A DNA stretch of 64,000 nt from the NCBI RefSeq assembly GCF_004570345.1, contig NZ_SPQM01000005.1:1-64000 (forward strand). Direction: 5' to 3'. The notes under the pieces were generated by a model. The model ran no database searches. It was not told the DNA's origin and was given only the letters and a program-made list of their open reading frames with translations. The stretch is from Blastococcus sp. CT_GayMR20. GTDB lineage: Bacteria; Actinomycetota; Actinomycetes; Mycobacteriales; Geodermatophilaceae. Each line of letters starts with the position of its first letter. The stretch's first letter is position 1. Positions 51,322 to 60,662 of the stretch are shown here, piece after piece. The translations under genes were made by a program, and so were the position numbers.

Positions 51322-52220
51322 CGAAGGAGCCGGCATTGGATCGGGCCTCGGATCACGTCGCGGGCCTGGCCGAGCGGCTGCTCCAGCGCGCCGATGCCGC
51401 CGGCGTTTTCCCCACGCCGCTTGACTCCGTCGCCGAGGTGGTGGGGATCGAGGAGGTCCTCGACATCAGCGAGCTACCGGCTGCTGTCAAGCCGCGACGG
51501 CCATCCTTTCTACGCCGGGTGGTCGGGGCCCTTCTTTACCGCGAGGAGGTGGCGTTCATCGACTACGGCCAGTCCCAAGTACGCGCTCGGTTCACCGAGG
51601 CGCACGAGATCGCCCACCGGGCGATCCCGTGGCACCAGGCGAGCCATGAGCTTTTTCTCGACGATGACCGCGCCCTCGACCCTGAGACTGAGCTGGAGCT
51701 CGAGGCAGAAGCGAACATCATGGCCGCTCATTTGCTCTTTCAGGGCGCCCGGTTTCATGACCGCGCTCTGAGCTACGAGTTGTCGCTGGCCACCCCGACC
51801 CTGCTGGCGCCACAGTTCGGGACGTCCATGCATGCCACGATCCGGTACTACGTAGAGCATCACCCCGAGTCGGTCGCTCTCGCGATAGTTGGTCAGTTCG
51901 CGACCAGCGACGACACCGTTCCCGTTTGGAACGCTCTCGCTTCACCGACCTTCATCGCCGAGCATGGGCCGTTCAGTCGTTGGTTCCCCGGGAATCGCCT
52001 AGCCATCGGGTCGGGCGCCGACGTCCGACCACTGGGGCAGGTTGCGCACCGGGCACTGCACGGAGAGTCGCATCCCGAGCTAGAGCTACGACGCACAGCG
52101 TTGGACGGTGAAGTGCGTCGATACAAGGCCGAGGCGTTCTACAACCAGCGGTGTGTCTTCGTGCTGGTGACTCCGCGCTCAGGGCTGCGTCTGGGCCGGC
52201 GTGTGCGGCTGGCTGGCTGA
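51318..52220 (+). CDS. ImmA/IrrE metallopeptidase, mirror copy
   Basis: Identical to the 300-residue protein at 44478-45380, with HEIAH at 96-100. In this orientation the GTGA overlap with the XRE gene is easy to read (GTG at 51318). Confidence 0.88.
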   Translation: MTKEPALDRASDHVAGLAERLLQRADAAGVFPTPLDSVAEVVGIEEVLDISELPAAVKPRRPSFLRRVVGALLYREEVAFIDYGQSQVRARFTEAHEIAHRAIPWHQASHELFLDDDRALDPETELELEAEANIMAAHLLFQGARFHDRALSYELSLATPTLLAPQFGTSMHATIRYYVEHHPESVALAIVGQFATSDDTVPVWNALASPTFIAEHGPFSRWFPGNRLAIGSGADVRPLGQVAHRALHGESHPELELRRTALDGEVRRYKAEAFYNQRCVFVLVTPRSGLRLGRRVRLAG

Positions 52221-52493
52221 GTGCTGTTGGACGTGTCACGGACGGCCGGCGAAGCTCGGCCGGACTTCTGTCAGTTCCGCAACGTCGTTGCCCCCGTGCG
52301 GGCATGGCACTCATGTCCACGGGCGCGCCCAACCGCGCGTCGTAGGCCAGTGGGCTCGGCCCGAGCAGGGCTGACGACCCTGTAGAGGGTGGTCGGTCGC
52401 GTGACCACAACGTGATCGACATGGCTCGCGGTTTCAGCCCGAGGGGTTGACGGATGTGCAACTCTTCGCTTCACAGAGGATCCGGGGAGACTC

Positions 52494-53318
52494 TTGACGA
52501 TCACAGTGGCCGTAGTCGTCGGCGACGGGCTCGTCGTCGCTAGCGATAGCGCGACCACGCTTCAAGCGAACTTTCCCGACGGCCACGCCGAGCCGATCCA
52601 CATCTGGAACAGCGCGGACAAGATCTTCAACCTCCGCAAGGGGCTTCCCTTGGCCGCGATGACGTGGGGACGAGGCACCATCCAAGGCCGGAGCATCTCG
52701 TCGCATGTGAAAGATCTCCGCCAAAGGCTCAGTGGTCAGTCCTCAGCTCACGCGGACTGGCAGCTCGACGAGGCTGCCTACTCAATGACCGAAGTGGTGG
52801 ATCGGGTTAAGGAGTTCTTCGCGGAGCGGCTTGACGCGAGCCAGCCCTCCGCTCCCATGGGGTTGCTCGTGGCTGGTTACGGAGCCGACGACGACCGGCC
52901 GGCCCTCACCGAGTTGAACATTGATGCCGGCACGTGCAGCACTGGAGCGGAGCTTTCTGCTGGAGAGATCGGCATCTTCCAGTGGGGCCAACCTGAGGCT
53001 ATCGCTCGTCTTCTCGACGGCGTGAGCCAGGACTTGCCACAGGCCCTCAGCAACCTCGGCGTGCCGGCGAATCTGGTGGACCCTTACACCCAAGCGATAA
53101 AGGCCCAAGTGGCCCGACCGTTTATCTACGACTCCATGCCCCCCGTCGAGGCCATACAGCTAGCCGAGTGGCTGGTGGAGACCACGATCAAGTTCGTCCG
53201 CTTCGAACCTGGTCACCCGACGGTAGGAGGACCGGTTGAAGTCGCCGCGGTCACGCGGCACGAGGGTTTCAAGTGGGTCAAACGCAAGCACTACTACACC
53301 AGCACCCTCAACCCGTGA
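52494..53318 (+). CDS. Proteasome-like Ntn hydrolase, mirror copy
   Basis: Identical to the protein at 43380-44204. On this strand the TTG start (52494) and the GGGGAGA ribosome site at about 52484-52490 can be read directly. Confidence 0.76.
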   Translation: MTITVAVVVGDGLVVASDSATTLQANFPDGHAEPIHIWNSADKIFNLRKGLPLAAMTWGRGTIQGRSISSHVKDLRQRLSGQSSAHADWQLDEAAYSMTEVVDRVKEFFAERLDASQPSAPMGLLVAGYGADDDRPALTELNIDAGTCSTGAELSAGEIGIFQWGQPEAIARLLDGVSQDLPQALSNLGVPANLVDPYTQAIKAQVARPFIYDSMPPVEAIQLAEWLVETTIKFVRFEPGHPTVGGPVEVAAVTRHEGFKWVKRKHYYTSTLNP

Positions 53319-53329
53319 GGCAGGCATAG

Positions 53330-53518
53330 ATGAACGAGAACGCCACCGCAGGTCGGGTGTACACCCCTACGTCGTCAGGCCAGGCGTCGCGTTCCTCGGC
53401 CTCGGGACGCTTTGCGGTCACATCGTCGAGCGCGCGGAAGCCCGCTACTCCTAGCAAGCTTCCGCCCTTGCGCCTACAACAACCAAAGTCCTCGAAGGGG
53501 AGTGGAAAGTCCCGGTAG
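53330..53518 (+). CDS. Possible small disordered protein, mirror copy
   Basis: Identical to the 62-residue frame at 43180-43368, starting 11 bp after the Ntn-hydrolase stop. Confidence 0.38.
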   Translation: MNENATAGRVYTPTSSGQASRSSASGRFAVTSSSARKPATPSKLPPLRLQQPKSSKGSGKSR

Positions 53519-53551
53519 CGGAGTCCACTCTGCTTCCCCATGACCATCTCC

Positions 53552-53649
53552 CTCCGACTGTGCAGGGCTGGGAAGGGTGGGCCGAAGGACCATCCCGCAG
53601 GGATGCGCAGCGCCCTTCCGGCGGCCGGCGCAGTCGGAGAGGCTCCTGC
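53552..53649. repeat. Structured dispersed repeat copy 2, mirror
   Basis: Reverse complement of 43049-43146. Confidence 0.58.
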
Positions 53650-53790
53650 GAGGTGGGGGTGGCAGCTGCGCGATTTTGGGACCCGTGCGACGAGCGATGG
53701 TGCGGGACCGGGAGATCGGAACCAGCCCCCATATCGGTACGTCCTGGGGAACCGGCGGTCGCCTCGGACCATCTATCCGCTAGCGACCGC

Positions 53791-54621
53791 TCACGCAGAA
53801 GGGTGCCGTTGTAACAGGGCGGCGACACAGGCAACGACCGCGGAGGCGTCGCGACGGTCGTAGCGAAAGTCGGCGGTGATGGCGTCGGCGTGGTGGGCAC
53901 CGCTGGCAAGGGAGTGCACCGCGGCGCGCAGCGCGGCGAATCGTTGCGCCAGGTCGCGTTGCCGTGCCGTCCTCGGTTCGTCGTACGCAACTGGTGGGTC
54001 GAGCTGGTCGTATAGGTCGAGAGCCAGCCGCGCGTCGCGCACTGCGTCCTCGGCGCGGCCGTCCGTCAGCGCCCGTAGCGCTGCTTGCAGCCGGCGGCCG
54101 GCCTGTGCGCGCAGGCTGTTCGGATCGCCGAGAGGCAGCGGCACCAGTAGTGGCACGGTGACTAGGGCGCCGAGGCGCTCGGCATGGCTGGCCCAGATTG
54201 GGCCGCGGACGCGGATCCAGTCCTGCGCGTCGGCGGCCGGGTAGTCCAGAGTCGCGGCGCCGACGAGGGCGACGTTCAGGTCGACGAGCAGTTCCAGGTC
54301 GCCTCCATCGCGGTCGGCCTCAACGCCGGCCAGTTGCTGGTCGTTAATTGTCGTGGTGAGCACCACCGAGCGCGGGTAGGACGCTGCGGCGCTGACTGGC
54401 AGCGGCTGATCGGATTGCAGCACCCCGATCCAGCCCATCGAGTGCTGGAGCCGTAGCGCTCCGGAGATCAGCGCAACCGACCCCACGGGAAGGCCCACCG
54501 GGGTGGCTTTGTAGCGCAGCGCGAGACGGTGGGCGCCTGGCCCAGGCTCCGCTGTCACTTCGTCGAACATGAGGCGAAGCTCTGCGCCAACGGCCAGACG
54601 GATGTTCGTCACGCCGTTCAT
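53791..54621 (-). CDS. Unknown 276-aa protein, mirror copy
   Basis: Identical to the protein at 42077-42907, divergent from the mirrored methyltransferase. Confidence 0.7.
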   Translation of the reverse strand: MNGVTNIRLAVGAELRLMFDEVTAEPGPGAHRLALRYKATPVGLPVGSVALISGALRLQHSMGWIGVLQSDQPLPVSAAASYPRSVVLTTTINDQQLAGVEADRDGGDLELLVDLNVALVGAATLDYPAADAQDWIRVRGPIWASHAERLGALVTVPLLVPLPLGDPNSLRAQAGRRLQAALRALTDGRAEDAVRDARLALDLYDQLDPPVAYDEPRTARQRDLAQRFAALRAAVHSLASGAHHADAITADFRYDRRDASAVVACVAALLQRHPSA

Positions 54622-54989
54622 CGTCCCGAACGCGGTTACCAGGGTGGGACGGCCCTCGCTCTGCCGGTCGTCGAGCGGGCCCTGAATGCTGCCGCAGGGC
54701 CGCGGCAGCTGAGCTAGTCGCTGCTCGGGTCAGGCCTCCTGCCGGCCCAGGCTGAAGTGGCAGTCGGCGGCCATGAGGGCGAGATGCCTTGGAAGTTTCT
54801 GGGGCAGACGCCAGCCGGAACCGCCGCCGGCGAGAGCGTCCTGCGCCGCGGCCCGGCCGGCGTCCGTTTCGCCTTCCCTTCAGGCCTGATGCTCGACGCT
54901 CGTCGCCGGTGATGTTGTCCGCCACTCGCTGACCTCGGGTTTCCTCCCGGTCGCCAGTTCTGTGACCCCCATGGGTCAGACTGCACCCC
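54622..54989. other. Mirror intergenic region with methyltransferase palindrome
   Basis: Reverse complement of 41709-42076; the TGACCC/GGGTCA palindrome lies at 54963-54978. No gene seen. Confidence 0.45.
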
Positions 54990-56729
54990 GTGGTACTCCG
55001 GTCGGCCTCTGCAGATCTTGATACGGCGGCCCTTCGGAAGGCGCGGGGCGCCTTCTTTACCCCGGAACCGCTCGCGCGCTACATCACTGACTGGGCGGTC
55101 CGTTCCGTCGACGACCGTGTGCTCGAACCCTCGTGCGGCGAGGCGGCGTTCCTCCTCGCCGCGGTCGATCGCCTGGCCGCTCTGGAGGCCACCAGCACCG
55201 GACAGACGTTGCTCCCCCACCTCGACGGCGTCGAACTGCACGAGGACTCAGCCCAAGCAGCACGGGAACTGCTGACAGCAGCTGGCGTGGAGGCAACCGT
55301 CACCGTCGGAGACTTCTTCGGGATCAATCCGGGGCGGCAGTACGACGCGGTGATCGGAAATCCGCCTTACGTCCGCTACCAGGACTTTTCCGGCGAGAGC
55401 CGGGCACGATCCCGCGCCGCGGCGCTCCGCGGCGGCGTCTCCCTGACTGGCCTGGCGTCCTCCTGGGCGGCCTTCACGGTGCATGCGGCACAGTTCTTGA
55501 AGCCCGGCGGTCGTCTCGGCTTGGTGCTGCCGGCCGAACTCTTGACGGTCAACTACGCGGCCGGGGTGCGCACCTTCCTGCTGCAGAATTTCGAGCAGGT
55601 CGACCTCGTCGCCTTCGACGAGCGTGTCTTTCCCGGGGTACTAGAAGAGGTCGTCCTGGTTCTGGCTGATGGTTACGCCGACGGCCCCACCGACCACTTC
55701 CGGCTGTTCCAGGCGAGGAACGCCGACGACCTGGCGAACACGACGACGCCACGGCTGTGGCGGCCGATCCCGCCCGCCGGCAAGTGGACTGCCAGCCTGC
55801 TGACCAGCGAGACTCTCGGCGCCTATTCCGGGCTGCTGGCGACTGAGTCCTTCACGCTGCTGGAGACCTGGGGCGACACGACGCTCGGCATGGTCACGGG
55901 CAACAACAAGTACTTCACCTTGAGCCCAGCGCGCGCCGCTCAGCTTGGCCTGTCCAAGTCAGACCTGCTGCGGTTGTCACCCCCTGGCTCGCGACACCTG
56001 CGGGGCCTCAGCCTCACCAGCGCTGCACTCACTGAGTTGGGAGACGCCGGCGCAGCAGTCTGGTTGTTCCGACCGGCTGGCGAGCCGTCTGCGGCTGCGT
56101 GGGCGTACATCGCAGAGGGCGAGGCGCGAGAGGTTGATCAGGCCTACAAGTGCCAGGTGAGAAAACCGTGGTGGCGGACGCCGCTGGTGAAGCCGGCTGA
56201 TCTGCTGCTGACGTACATGAACGCCGATACGCCGCGGCTGTCTGCCAACAAGGCCCGGGCGCACCATCTCAACTCGGTGCACGGCGTTTATCTGAAGCCG
56301 GAGCACCGAGCGCTGGGCAGCGATCTGCTGCCGGTGGCGTCCTTGAACTCCATGACGCTGCTCGGCGCAGAGATGGTTGGCCGCGCCTACGGCGGCGGGA
56401 TGCTCAAGCTGGAACCCAAGGAAGCTGACCTGTTGCCCGTGCCGTCGCCCGCCCTGACCAAAGCCGCCGAGACGGCCCTACGGAGACTTCGGCCGCAGTT
56501 GGTCCGCCTCCTGGCCAGCGGTCAAGTCGTGTCGGCGGCCCGCGCGGTCGATGAGGTGCTGCTCGTTGGTGAACTCGGGCTACCAGAGGCTGAGGTGAAG
56601 GCCCTCCGCCAAGGACACGAGGAGCTGACGGCCCGACGCGTCGCAAGAGGTGGTGCGTCGCATGTTCATCGCGGTGACGGGGACACAGTCAGCCGGAGAG
56701 CCAACAGCAACAGGCTGCGGCGTCTCTGA
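54990..56729 (+). CDS. DNA N6-adenine methyltransferase, mirror copy
   Basis: Identical to the 579-residue protein at 39969-41708. The GTG start at 54990 is directly readable here, 12 bp after the palindrome. Confidence 0.88.
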   Translation: MVLRSASADLDTAALRKARGAFFTPEPLARYITDWAVRSVDDRVLEPSCGEAAFLLAAVDRLAALEATSTGQTLLPHLDGVELHEDSAQAARELLTAAGVEATVTVGDFFGINPGRQYDAVIGNPPYVRYQDFSGESRARSRAAALRGGVSLTGLASSWAAFTVHAAQFLKPGGRLGLVLPAELLTVNYAAGVRTFLLQNFEQVDLVAFDERVFPGVLEEVVLVLADGYADGPTDHFRLFQARNADDLANTTTPRLWRPIPPAGKWTASLLTSETLGAYSGLLATESFTLLETWGDTTLGMVTGNNKYFTLSPARAAQLGLSKSDLLRLSPPGSRHLRGLSLTSAALTELGDAGAAVWLFRPAGEPSAAAWAYIAEGEAREVDQAYKCQVRKPWWRTPLVKPADLLLTYMNADTPRLSANKARAHHLNSVHGVYLKPEHRALGSDLLPVASLNSMTLLGAEMVGRAYGGGMLKLEPKEADLLPVPSPALTKAAETALRRLRPQLVRLLASGQVVSAARAVDEVLLVGELGLPEAEVKALRQGHEELTARRVARGGASHVHRGDGDTVSRRANSNRLRRL

Positions 56730-57769
56730 TGGCTGCTGAACGCAGTCTCAAGTCCGAGGCTTGGACCCTGTTCGACCGGATCGTTGAGCGGGCGATCGGC
56801 GGGGAGCTGCAGGACTACAGCAACCCATGGAACCGCGAGTCCGAAGAGGGTCCCCTCTGCTACAACCCCGACTACGACGTTCTCCAGCAGCTGCTGGGCG
56901 TGCCGCTACTGCTGCAAGCGGCCTCGCAGTCCGGTGTGCCGGCGTTAGCCCTTGACGTCTGGACTGCCTACGAGCTGCGCCGAGCCGGCTTCGAGCCCGA
57001 TCTGGTGTGGCCCCGGGCAAATCCACCACGCATCCTGCCGTCGACTCTGGTGGCGCTACGGCGGGAAGCAACTCGTGAACAGCTGCGCGTGCTCGATGCC
57101 ATGCTGCAGTCCGGTAAGACGTACAGTAACGAGACCGGCGCGAACGCGAACATCCTCGGCAAGAACTACGTCAAGCAGGTCGACGTCGTCATGTCCGCCT
57201 GGAACACCGGTCCCGAGATCATGATCTCGACCAAGCGGATGGACTCGTCGTTCGGCAAGAACGCTGCCAACCGTGTCGAAGAGAGCTACGGCGACGCCAA
57301 GAACCTGCGCAGTCGGCACCCGCAAGCGGCACTTGGGTTTCTCTACAGCCTGCGCTCGACCGCGCTGACGCCGCAGTTCGCCGACATTGCCGCCTGGATC
57401 ATCGACCTTCTCGGCAAGCTCGGCCGCGAGGACGACGCTTACGACGCCGTCTGCCTCGTCATCCCTGACTGGTCGGACGAATTGCCGTCCCCGCCGGGCG
57501 GCGACGAGGACGACGAAGACCCTCTTGTCTCAGCTGGTGTACAGACCAGCGCCTCCGCCGAGGAGGAGCCGCTGCCGCTCCCGCTGCCCGAAGATGAGCT
57601 GGATCAACGGCTCCGGGACCTCCCGCATGTCGGGCTACGTCGCGACGCCGTACCGCCGAACCTCTCCCCAGAGGTCTTCTTCCCTACGATCGTCAACCGG
57701 GTGCTCGACAACAGCCCAGTGAATTTCCACCGCGAGGCGCGGTTACGCCGAGAGGAAGCCTCCGCGTAG
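56729..57769 (+). CDS. Probable restriction endonuclease, mirror copy
   Basis: Identical to the 346-residue protein at 38929-39969, with the TGATG coupling to the methyltransferase at 56727-56731. Confidence 0.63.
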   Translation: MAAERSLKSEAWTLFDRIVERAIGGELQDYSNPWNRESEEGPLCYNPDYDVLQQLLGVPLLLQAASQSGVPALALDVWTAYELRRAGFEPDLVWPRANPPRILPSTLVALRREATREQLRVLDAMLQSGKTYSNETGANANILGKNYVKQVDVVMSAWNTGPEIMISTKRMDSSFGKNAANRVEESYGDAKNLRSRHPQAALGFLYSLRSTALTPQFADIAAWIIDLLGKLGREDDAYDAVCLVIPDWSDELPSPPGGDEDDEDPLVSAGVQTSASAEEEPLPLPLPEDELDQRLRDLPHVGLRRDAVPPNLSPEVFFPTIVNRVLDNSPVNFHREARLRREEASA

Positions 57770-58006
57770 CTAGGCAACGCAAAGTAACGGTTGCTTGCCG
57801 TGACGGTGAGACTGCCTTACCCTCACTCCCGAACGACCCCACGCCTAGCCGTGGTGTGCGTCCCCGGACGTACATCCCGGTAGGCCTAAATGTTGGGTCT
57901 CACGGGCTGCATATGAGTCAGCCCCGGGGTTGTTCAACCAAGCAGACGCTTGCTGTCCATGAGGTGCTGCGATCCGGGGCGCGGCCACACCCTTGTGGAG
58001 TTCGCC

Positions 58007-58210
58007 ATGCAGTCTGTTTCCTCTGAAGTCACGCGTGAGCGTGTGATCACCAGCAAGAACGTCGTAGCCCTGACGGTGGTCGTCGGCGGCTTCATGACCT
58101 TGGCCGGTTTGACCGTCTACTCGATCAACAAGACTGGGGGCACCGAAGCGCTGAGCGGCATGGCGCAGGTCGTTAGCGCATTCAGTTGGCTGCAGGGCTC
58201 TCTCGGCTGA
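58007..58210 (+). CDS. Small single-pass membrane protein, mirror copy
   Basis: Identical to the 67-residue protein at 38488-38691; ATG at 58007 with GTGGAG upstream. Longer in-frame starts at 57950 (TTG) and 57959 (ATG) are possible. Confidence 0.48.
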   Translation: MQSVSSEVTRERVITSKNVVALTVVVGGFMTLAGLTVYSINKTGGTEALSGMAQVVSAFSWLQGSLG

Positions 58211-58358
58211 CGAGCCGGAGGGCGTCGACCAGCTGTACCGGTCCTGGTTCGAGACCCGCTACCCACGACACCTGATCGGTGACGCCGGACCTGACCTCGC
58301 AGATCAAGGCGTGGGTGGTTAGCCCGAGGGTCTACCCCGCCTCCCATATCCCGCCCTA

Positions 58359-58458
58359 CTCCGACGGCGCAGCGCCGGGGGAAGGGTGGGCCGAAGGCCC
58401 ATCCCGAAGGGACGCGCAGCGCCCTTCCGGCGGCCGGCGCAGTCGGAGAGGCTCCTGC
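58359..58458. repeat. Structured dispersed repeat copy 1, mirror
   Basis: Reverse complement of 38240-38339. Confidence 0.58.
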
Positions 58459-58519
58459 GGGTGTGGGGCGCGGTTGCCGTCGTCCGGGCAGTGTCCGAGA
58501 CGACTGCTGCGGTGGCCCC

Positions 58520-58552
58520 AGTCCGCACACAGTCCGCAGATGGTCCGCAAAA
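58520..58552. repeat. 11-bp iterons, mirror copy
   Basis: AGTCCGCACAC, AGTCCGCAGAT and GGTCCGCAAAA read directly on this strand, about 105 bp from the tRNA fragment. Confidence 0.58.
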
Positions 58553-58656
58553 CGGCCAGAATCAGCCAACCACAGCCGCGAGCGACCCTTGGCAAAAGTG
58601 CTGGTCAAGTGGGGTTTCCAGTCACAGCCCACCGCGCCAAACCACCCCTCGGTCGA

Positions 58657-58699
58657 TTTTGCAAGGCGGGGGTTAGGGGTTCGATTCCCCTCGTCTCCA
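58657..58699 (+). other. tRNA-Ala(TGC) 3' fragment, mirror copy of attachment scar
   Basis: Reads in the tRNA direction on this strand: TGC anticodon, T-arm and acceptor 3' strand with the discriminator A. The 5' half is missing, as in the left arm. Confidence 0.8.
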
Positions 58700-58881
58700 C
58701 CCACATCCTGCACGCCCGCTGCCCTTCCGGTGACGGTGCCCACAACACCCGCGTCGTGCTCCCCAGAAGGGGGGCGTCCTGCTTGGTCGCGTCGCGTCCC
58801 CGTGTGACAGTCGGACGAACGAGACCAGCCCGACTTGCTCGACGACGAGGAGGTCACCACACAGCACGGGGGAGAACAGTC

Positions 58882-59361
58882 ATGCCGCTCATCGAGATCC
58901 GGATCTCGACCGGGGTCGGTGTCGCCGACACGCAGCTCGCCGCGTTCGACGCGGCGCTCTACGAGGCCGGCATCGGCGACGTCAACCTCCTCCCGCTGTC
59001 CTCCGTCATCCCGCCCGGGGCCGACGTGGTGCAGAAGCAGCCCGACCTCACCGGTACCGAGTGGGGGGACCGGCTCTACGTCGTCCTCGCCGAGCAGACC
59101 GCCACCACCGTGGGCCAGGAGGCGTGGGCCGGCATCGGCTGGATCCAGGAGCCCGAGGGCAGGCGCCGTGGCCTGTTCGTGGAGCACCACGGCGCCAGCG
59201 AGGCCGAGGTCGAGGACCTCATCCACGCCAGCCTCGGATCCATGCGGGAGTACCGGCCCGAGGTCTTCGGTCCCGTGCGGAGCGTCCTGCGCGGTGGCCG
59301 CTGCACGGGACGCCCGGTCTCGGCACTGGTCGCAGCGACCTATCAGAGCCAGCCGTGGTGA
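58882..59361 (+). CDS. Pyruvoyl-dependent arginine decarboxylase, mirror copy
   Basis: Identical to the 159-residue protein at 37337-37816; stop overlaps the following GNAT GTG. Confidence 0.88.
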   Translation: MPLIEIRISTGVGVADTQLAAFDAALYEAGIGDVNLLPLSSVIPPGADVVQKQPDLTGTEWGDRLYVVLAEQTATTVGQEAWAGIGWIQEPEGRRRGLFVEHHGASEAEVEDLIHASLGSMREYRPEVFGPVRSVLRGGRCTGRPVSALVAATYQSQPW

Positions 59362-59945
59362 CCGCCGTCCAGGTGCGCCTGGCCACCGACCCCGACGACC
59401 TGCGGACCGCCCGCGCCCTCGAGCACGACGTCTTCGTGGCCGAGGGGTTCACGCCCGCCAGCGAGGCCCGGGTCGTCGAGGAGTACGCCCACCTCGACGG
59501 GCAGTCGCGCTGGCTGCTCGCCGAGCGGGACGGCGAGCCGGCCGGCGTGCTGCGGCTGATGGCGGAGGGGCCCCGTGCGGTGCCCGCCGTGGCTCACTTC
59601 CCGCCGTTCCCGGGGGCGCACGGCATCCTCACCGGCGAGCGGTACGCCGAGGTGGGCACCTTGGCGGTCACCGCGGCGCACCGCGGCACCGACGTCGGGC
59701 TGCACCTCTACCGGGCGGCGCTGCAGCTGTCGCTTGACGATGGCGTCACTGCCTGGGTGGCGGTGCTCGAGCAGTGGCTGCTCGAGCACATGACCGCGTC
59801 CGGCTTCCACTTCCAGCCGATGGGTCTGCCCCGGTACTACATGGGCGGCGAGTGCCTGCCCGTCCGCATGATCCTGCGGAACGCCCTGGACACGCTCCGG
59901 CAGCAGGACGCCGGCCTGCACGCGTGGCTGACGGGCCGGCCGTGA
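59358..59945 (+). CDS. GNAT acetyltransferase, mirror copy
   Basis: Identical to the 195-residue protein at 36753-37340. GTG start at 59358 inside the GTGA overlap. Confidence 0.81.
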   Translation: MTAVQVRLATDPDDLRTARALEHDVFVAEGFTPASEARVVEEYAHLDGQSRWLLAERDGEPAGVLRLMAEGPRAVPAVAHFPPFPGAHGILTGERYAEVGTLAVTAAHRGTDVGLHLYRAALQLSLDDGVTAWVAVLEQWLLEHMTASGFHFQPMGLPRYYMGGECLPVRMILRNALDTLRQQDAGLHAWLTGRP

Positions 59946-59949
59946 CCAT

Positions 59950-60573
59950 CTAGGGGGCCGACTCCCCATCGGCCGGCGGACGGCCGTAGCCGACCGCATC
60001 CCGGACGGCGGGCGGCGCCGCCTCGACCAGCTCCCGGTTCGGCCGGGCGCCGAGGGCGTCGTTCACGGTGGAGAAGGCGATCCGCAGCGCGACGTACAGC
60101 GTGAGCGCGGCGATCTGCGCCTCGTCGAAGCCGGCGTCCCGCAGCGCCTGGACGTCGGCGGGCTGCGTGGTGTTCGGATCACGCGCCAGAGCGCGGGCCC
60201 AGCGCGCCAGCGCCCGGTCGGTGGCGTCGAGCCCCGCGTCGTCCCCCCGGAGCACCGCGGCGGCGGTCTCGTCGTCGACCTCACCGGCCAGGCGCGTCCC
60301 CCATGCCAGCGAGCAGTGCGGGTCGCCCAGCGCGCCGGCCGAGGCGGCCACCAGGATCCCGCGCTGACGGAACGTGAGCCCGGCGCGGGTGGCGGCCCGC
60401 GTCCAGAGAGCCGCGAGCGCGTCATGGTCCCTGGGCTGGTGAGCCCAGGCGTGCGAGGTGTTCATGACGAAGCCGAAGTCGTCCCGGTCGCCGGCGAACA
60501 GCTTGTCCGCTGCAGAGGACGGCGGGGCGACGGCGAGGAAGCCGCGCTCGCCGAGCGGCTCGTCAGCCGGCAT
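59950..60573 (-). CDS. Carboxymuconolactone decarboxylase family protein, mirror copy
   Basis: Identical to the 207-residue protein at 36125-36748. Confidence 0.8.
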   Translation of the reverse strand: MPADEPLGERGFLAVAPPSSAADKLFAGDRDDFGFVMNTSHAWAHQPRDHDALAALWTRAATRAGLTFRQRGILVAASAGALGDPHCSLAWGTRLAGEVDDETAAAVLRGDDAGLDATDRALARWARALARDPNTTQPADVQALRDAGFDEAQIAALTLYVALRIAFSTVNDALGARPNRELVEAAPPAVRDAVGYGRPPADGESAP

Positions 60574-60605
60574 GGCGGGCACGGTAGCGGCAATCGCGGG
60601 GCAGA

Positions 60606-60621
60606 TGTTCCACGTGGAGCA
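60606..60621. promoter_or_regulatory. parS-like site, mirror copy
   Basis: TGTTCCACGTGGAGCA, reverse complement of the site at 36077-36092. Confidence 0.42.
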
Positions 60622-60662
60622 CGGCCGGCTGTGCGCAGCTGACCGTCCGCGGCGGAGGGCAC

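Larger units (their letters stand above)
58211..58656. other. Mirror of element terminus without genes
   Basis: Holds the mirrored structured repeat (58359-58458) and iterons (58520-58552). No gene seen. Confidence 0.55.
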